DNA from: Fibrobacterota bacterium
Lineage (GTDB): Bacteria > Fibrobacterota > Chitinivibrionia > Chitinivibrionales > Chitinispirillaceae
NCBI GenBank assembly: GCA_023436145.1
Contig: JAEZKP010000015.1
Coordinates: 1-25,818, forward strand
Direction of reading: 5' to 3'
Length of the DNA stretch: 25,818 nt
The position numbers and the translations under genes were made by a program. A model generated the notes under the pieces. The model made no database searches, was not told the origin of the DNA, and worked only from the letters and a program-made list of their open reading frames with translations. This document shows positions 22,999 to 25,818 of the stretch, in pieces (positions within the stretch are counted from its first letter, which is position 1; each line of letters begins with the position of its first letter).

Positions 22999-23013
22999 AA
23001 GTAACCTTTTTTC
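22999..23013 (-). promoter_or_regulatory. Repeated motif GAAAAAAGGTTACTT, copy 1
   Basis: AAGTAACCTTTTTTC on the + strand is identical over 15 bases to 21157-21171. It lies ~300 bases upstream of yciO. Shorter forms (AAGTAACC) occur upstream of two other minus-strand genes. Role unknown. Confidence 0.35.
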
Positions 23014-23056
23014 TGCAGAACACTTAATATACATCGGGAAGAACCCATATAAATGG

Positions 23057-23085
23057 TTGACTTCCTTTTAACATAAAGATACCAT
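23057..23085 (+). promoter_or_regulatory. Putative sigma-70-type promoter of the STAS gene
   Basis: TTGACT and TACCAT are separated by 17 bases and end 39 bases before the ATG at 23125. The -35 box matches consensus at five of six positions. Confidence 0.5.
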
Positions 23086-23124
23086 CTTTAACAGGATACA
23101 ATCATTAAAAACCTAGGGGTGTAC

Positions 23125-23472
23125 ATGAGTGATGTTGAGAATTTGACTCTTGAAGTAACAGTTAAAAGCAATGAAGAAACTCCACTTATTGAGCTGTCCG
23201 GCCGAATCGTAGATGCCGATGTTAAAAAGTTTCAGCGTCGAATCGATCAGATATACAAGAAAAAACATCCACAGATAATTGTTGATCTCAGCCGTGCAAC
23301 ATTTATGGACAGTCATGGCCTGGGCACTATTGTGTATTACCATACTCTGATGCAGAAAGAAAAAAGGGAATTGGTCATACTCAATGCAAATCCGGATAAA
23401 AGTTCCTATTTATGCAGACTCTTTGAGTTGACCAATCTGGACAAGGTGTTAAAGATCGTAGAGCACTTATGA
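23125..23472 (+). CDS. STAS-domain anti-sigma-factor antagonist (SpoIIAA/RsbV-like)
   Basis: A 115-residue single-domain STAS protein. It shows the family order: strand TPLIELSGRIVDADVKKFQRRID, strand QIIVDLSRATFMDSHGLGTIVYYH with phospho-acceptor Ser63 in MDSHGLG, then KRELVILNANPDKSSYLCRLFELTNLDKVLKI. Such proteins bind an anti-sigma kinase when unphosphorylated and so release a sigma factor or act in a partner-switch. No kinase, phosphatase or sigma gene is adjacent, so its partners are elsewhere. ATG 23125 is preceded by AGGGG at five bases; an in-frame GTG at 23119 overlaps that site and is rejected. It converges with dapL, with only three bases between the stops. Confidence 0.9.
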   Translation: MSDVENLTLEVTVKSNEETPLIELSGRIVDADVKKFQRRIDQIYKKKHPQIIVDLSRATFMDSHGLGTIVYYHTLMQKEKRELVILNANPDKSSYLCRLFELTNLDKVLKIVEHL

Positions 23473-23475
23473 CTT

Positions 23476-24702
23476 TCAGGAAGATAGCGCTTCGCCGATA
23501 CGGACAAGCGCCTTTTCCACATTCTGCCGTTTATTAAAAGCACTGATTCTTATATAACCCTCTCCACATCTTCCAAAACCGGCTCCAGGTGTGCAAACCA
23601 CTCCGGCTTTGGTAAGCAGTTTATCAAAAAACGCCCAGGAATCACTCTTGCCATTTACCCAGATATAAGGTGCATTTTCTCCACCAGTACATGAGTATCC
23701 CATCCCGGTCATTGTCTTTCTAATCAGAGTGGCATTAGCCATGTACTGATCGATTATTTCTCTTATCTGGGAAGGACCTTCTCCAATGTAGATCGCTTCA
23801 GCAGCTTTTTGCACCGGATAAGAAACGCCATTAAACTTAGTACAGTGCCTGCGGTTCCACAGTGAATGAAGTGAATGCTGGTTTCCCTGGGAATCATAGA
23901 CCATACAGCTTTTTGGTACTACAGTATATGCACAACGGGTTCCGGTGAAACCAGCGGTTTTGGAGTAGCTGCGGAATTCAACCGCACATTCGCGTGCACC
24001 CTCGATCTCATAGATGCTATGTGGAATCGACTGATCACGGATAAATGCCTCATAAGCAGCATCAAAAAGAATCAGGGCTTTCTCTTTCCTGGCATAATCC
24101 ACCCATTCCTTAAGTTGGGATCTGGTAGCAACAGCACCGGTTGGATTATTTGGAAAACAAAGATAGATCAGGTCCACTTTCTGAGAGGGTAAGGAGGGAA
24201 CAAAACCATTTTGTTCAGTACATTCCAGATAAAACAAACCGGAATATCTGCCGTTTTCAAATGAACCGGTGCGTCCGGCCATGACATTAGTATCCACATA
24301 AACCGGATAAACCGGGTCTGGGACCGCTATTGAGAGATCTTGAGAGAAGAGTTCCTGAAAATTACCGGTATCACACTTGGCACCATCACTTATAAAAATC
24401 TCATCAGCGTCAATATCGGCATTTCGGGCTTGGAAATCGAATCTGGCGATTTTTTCCCGCAGAAATTCATAACCCTGATCCGGGCCATACCCCTTGAAGG
24501 TGGCATCATTCGCCATCTCATCCACCCCTTTATGAAATGCCTGAATACAGGCTTGGGGTAGGGCATGAGTTACATCACCGATCCCCAAACGGATTACTTC
24601 TTTTGAGGGGTTTTGGTTCTGAAAAGCTGTGACTCTTCGGGCGATTTCTGAAAAAAGATAGGATGCATTTAGCTTTAAATAGTTTTCGTTCATGCGAATC
24701 AT
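23476..24702 (-). CDS. dapL: LL-diaminopimelate aminotransferase
   Basis: A 408-residue PLP enzyme of fold type I that converts tetrahydrodipicolinate and glutamate directly into LL-diaminopimelate, for lysine and peptidoglycan. Seen: the start MNENYLKLNASYLFSEI, LGIGDVTHALP, the DapL-type GYGPDQGYEFLREKIA, ISDGAKCDTGNFQELF, VPDPVYPVYVD, CFPNNPTGA, DAAYEAF, and SYSKTAGFTGTRCAYTV with Lys248 as the PLP lysine. Length is typical (~410). AAGGA seven bases before ATG 24702 supports this start over the internal Met4. A promoter is visible at 24741-24770. This pathway variant is known in chlamydiae, plants, spirochaetes, Bacteroidetes and others. Confidence 0.96.
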   Translation of the reverse strand: MIRMNENYLKLNASYLFSEIARRVTAFQNQNPSKEVIRLGIGDVTHALPQACIQAFHKGVDEMANDATFKGYGPDQGYEFLREKIARFDFQARNADIDADEIFISDGAKCDTGNFQELFSQDLSIAVPDPVYPVYVDTNVMAGRTGSFENGRYSGLFYLECTEQNGFVPSLPSQKVDLIYLCFPNNPTGAVATRSQLKEWVDYARKEKALILFDAAYEAFIRDQSIPHSIYEIEGARECAVEFRSYSKTAGFTGTRCAYTVVPKSCMVYDSQGNQHSLHSLWNRRHCTKFNGVSYPVQKAAEAIYIGEGPSQIREIIDQYMANATLIRKTMTGMGYSCTGGENAPYIWVNGKSDSWAFFDKLLTKAGVVCTPGAGFGRCGEGYIRISAFNKRQNVEKALVRIGEALSS

Positions 24703-24740
24703 TTTTTATTCCTTCTTTAAGGGTTTAGGGGACGTAGGGT

Positions 24741-24770
24741 ATGATAAATAAAAGGAAGGGGTGAAGTCAA
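24741..24770 (-). promoter_or_regulatory. Putative sigma-70-type promoter of dapL
   Basis: On the minus strand TTGACT and TATCAT are separated by 18 bases, 38 bases before the dapL ATG. Both boxes match consensus at five of six positions. Confidence 0.55.
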
Positions 24771-24884
24771 GTGGGGTTTTGGTTGGATGGGGAAAGAGCA
24801 GGTTATCACTGTAAAAAGTGTATAAAAAACAGATGATACGGTACTTGGTTTACTTGTATCAGAAGATGTTTTATTTAGTTTAAA

Positions 24885-25448
24885 ATGGTAAGGATGAGTG
24901 AGGGACGGACTCTTTTTTTCTTTTTATTTATTCTATTCAATTACAGTGCAGGAAATGAATCACCACAAAATAAAGATTTCAAGCTGCAAACAGTAATCAG
25001 AATTGTTTCCGGTAAAGCAGAAGTTCTGCATGGAACAGTTCAGCAAAGCAACATGGATATAGAGTTTTGCAGGAACGCTCTTTTAACCATGGGTATAGAT
25101 GCAGAGTTAAAAGACTTGAGAGTTGAGACATACAGTTTTCAAACAAATATCCGGTCCAATAATGATAGCACTCATTTGGAATGTACGTTTTATAAAACCG
25201 ATATTGATATGGACAATCCAAAGTTAGTTCGGCTAAAAAATGACATTTCGAAGAAAGGGTTTGTTTCCAGTCTGATAAAGCAATATAAGGCACCGGTATA
25301 TTCATACTTTATAGATTGTAAAAACAGGCTTTGCTTTATAAGCCATATAGGACTTCCGCTTTCTTATATGGATTATGATTTCGATGGAGTTATAGAGGAG
25401 GTTTTGCAGATAATTCGGGACGGACTATTCTATTCCTCTTATGAATAG
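24885..25448 (+). CDS. Secreted protein of unknown function
   Basis: A 187-residue protein with an N-terminal signal segment (GRTLFFFLFILFNYSAG, cleavage near residue 23). The mature part is mixed alpha/beta with no recognised domain: FKLQTVIRIVSGKAEVLHGTVQ, LRVETYSFQTNIRSNNDSTHLECTFYKTD, then KAPVYSYFIDCKNRLCFISHIG and a C-terminal helix VIEEVLQIIRDGLF. Three cysteines are in the mature part beyond C67 (ECTF, DCKN, LCF), so disulfides are possible. The start at ATG 24885 lacks a clear ribosome site; ATG 24894, just after AAGG, would remove three residues. It is a lone gene between dapL and the transposase. Confidence 0.6.
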   Translation: MVRMSEGRTLFFFLFILFNYSAGNESPQNKDFKLQTVIRIVSGKAEVLHGTVQQSNMDIEFCRNALLTMGIDAELKDLRVETYSFQTNIRSNNDSTHLECTFYKTDIDMDNPKLVRLKNDISKKGFVSSLIKQYKAPVYSYFIDCKNRLCFISHIGLPLSYMDYDFDGVIEEVLQIIRDGLFYSSYE

Positions 25449-25459
25449 CTCAATTTTTC

Positions 25460-25479
25460 GGGATTGAATTTTTTTCACT
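25460..25479 (+). repeat. 20-bp element upstream of the transposase, also upstream of GH116
   Basis: GGGATTGAATTTTTTTCACT here and GGGACTGAATTTTTTTCACT at 6330-6349 differ at one base. Here it lies 72 bases before the transposase start. It may be part of a dispersed element mobilised or recognised by the transposase, or a promoter-proximal motif. Confidence 0.4.
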
Positions 25480-25551
25480 CTTCAATAATGGTTCGGATTT
25501 TGCGATCTTATTTAGCCACCAGCATTATCCACCTTTTAGGGGAGTTAAAAA

Positions 25552-25818
25552 ATGCCTCGCATGGCCCGTATAGAATCACCCGGTTCACTATTTCACATCA
25601 TGGCTCATTCAGTTGAAGAGAAACCTCTGTTTGCCGACGACCTAGACAAAGCGGAATTTCTTTCCCGTTTTGAGAAGGGGCTTGCCAAATCAGGATATAT
25701 CTGTTATACCTGGGCATTGATGGATAATCATTATCATCTTTTCGTAAGAGCCAGTGAAAAGAGGTTGAGCAAACTGATGCGGGGGCTTAACGGGGGATAT
25801 GCCATGTACTATAATAAA
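25552..25818 (+). CDS. REP-associated tyrosine transposase (IS200/Y1 type), 5' part
   Basis: The first 89 codons of a Y1 HUH transposase of the REP-associated type (RAYT), cut by the window edge. It opens PRMARIESPGSLFHIMAHS, the usual RAYT start (R..R....G..YHI..R), and contains ALMDNHYHLFVRAS, where NHYHLF is the HUH metal-binding motif. The catalytic tyrosine should follow outside the window (relatives run ~200-330 residues). AGGGGAG lies seven bases before the ATG. No REP or terminal repeat of known type is visible on this side. Confidence 0.9.
   Translation, partial: MPRMARIESPGSLFHIMAHSVEEKPLFADDLDKAEFLSRFEKGLAKSGYICYTWALMDNHYHLFVRASEKRLSKLMRGLNGGYAMYYNK

Larger units (their letters stand above)
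22702..23124. other. Divergent intergenic region between yciO and the STAS gene
   Basis: About 420 bases between divergently transcribed genes. It holds a promoter for the + strand gene (23057-23085) and, toward the minus strand, AAGTAACCTTTTTTC at 22999-23013. A minus-strand open frame of 93 codons here (22753-23034) has no ribosome site and no protein-like character and is not called. Confidence 0.45.

Noticed and set aside
22753..23034. 93-codon minus-strand ORF upstream of the STAS gene
   Set aside because: No ribosome site, unusual composition without hydrophobic-core pattern, and it lies in what looks like a leader/promoter region.

Overview
This is about 25.8 kb of chromosome from an AT-leaning, Gram-negative-type bacterium. 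Secreted polysaccharide-active enzymes, an outer-membrane barrel protein, C-terminal FlgD/T9SS-like sorting domains, an LL-diaminopimelate aminotransferase (DapL) and degenerate intergenic repeats together suggest a member of the Fibrobacterota/Chitinivibrionia or a similar fibre-degrading lineage. That placement is inference, because the window holds no rRNA or universal marker. TGA ends several intact genes (e.g. those ending at 3768, 10287 and 11711), so the standard bacterial code applies. No tRNA, rRNA, CRISPR array, prophage or secondary-metabolite cluster was seen.

Left part (1-5328, + strand): a degenerate AT-rich repeat; a PfkB-family sugar kinase closest in look to fructoselysine-6-kinase; an HNH endonuclease with a DUF3427-like N-terminal module; an alpha/beta hydrolase of the methyl-esterase/hydroxynitrile-lyase type; and a tightly packed three-gene membrane module, DUF2157 - DUF4401 - GDYXXLXY. 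A 24-codon Cys-containing ORF may form a translated leader to that module.

Middle part (5329-11970, + strand): a class III aminotransferase pseudogene with three separate lesions (TGA for Trp, a -1 frameshift at an A7 run, and a C-terminal deletion); a large secreted GH116-family glycosidase followed by a strong terminator; an unknown polytopic membrane protein; and a secreted polysaccharide-lyase-14-like protein lying between two direct copies of a 77-bp intergenic repeat. Both secreted enzymes carry related C-terminal sorting-type domains.

Right part (11970-24702, mostly - strand): a NuoE/HndA-like N-terminal fragment lacking the iron-sulfur domain; a secreted flavodoxin-fold protein; an outer-membrane barrel protein; an AEC-family carrier; an 891-residue fusion of acyl-CoA/ACP synthetase, acyl carrier protein and PlsC acyltransferase, next to an MFS transporter; a periplasmic protein; mazG; yciO; and a + strand STAS-domain anti-sigma-factor antagonist convergent with dapL. 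The end of the window (24885-25818, + strand) holds an unknown secreted protein and the start of a REP-associated (IS200-like) transposase cut by the window edge.

The best candidates for something less well described are the acyl-activating/acyltransferase fusion with its neighbouring MFS carrier (a re-ordered analogue of Aas-LplT), the repeat-flanked PL14 gene, the DUF2157 module with its possible Cys-containing leader ORF, and an AAGTAACC motif recurring upstream of minus-strand genes. I did not find a clearly new multi-gene defence or biosynthetic system.
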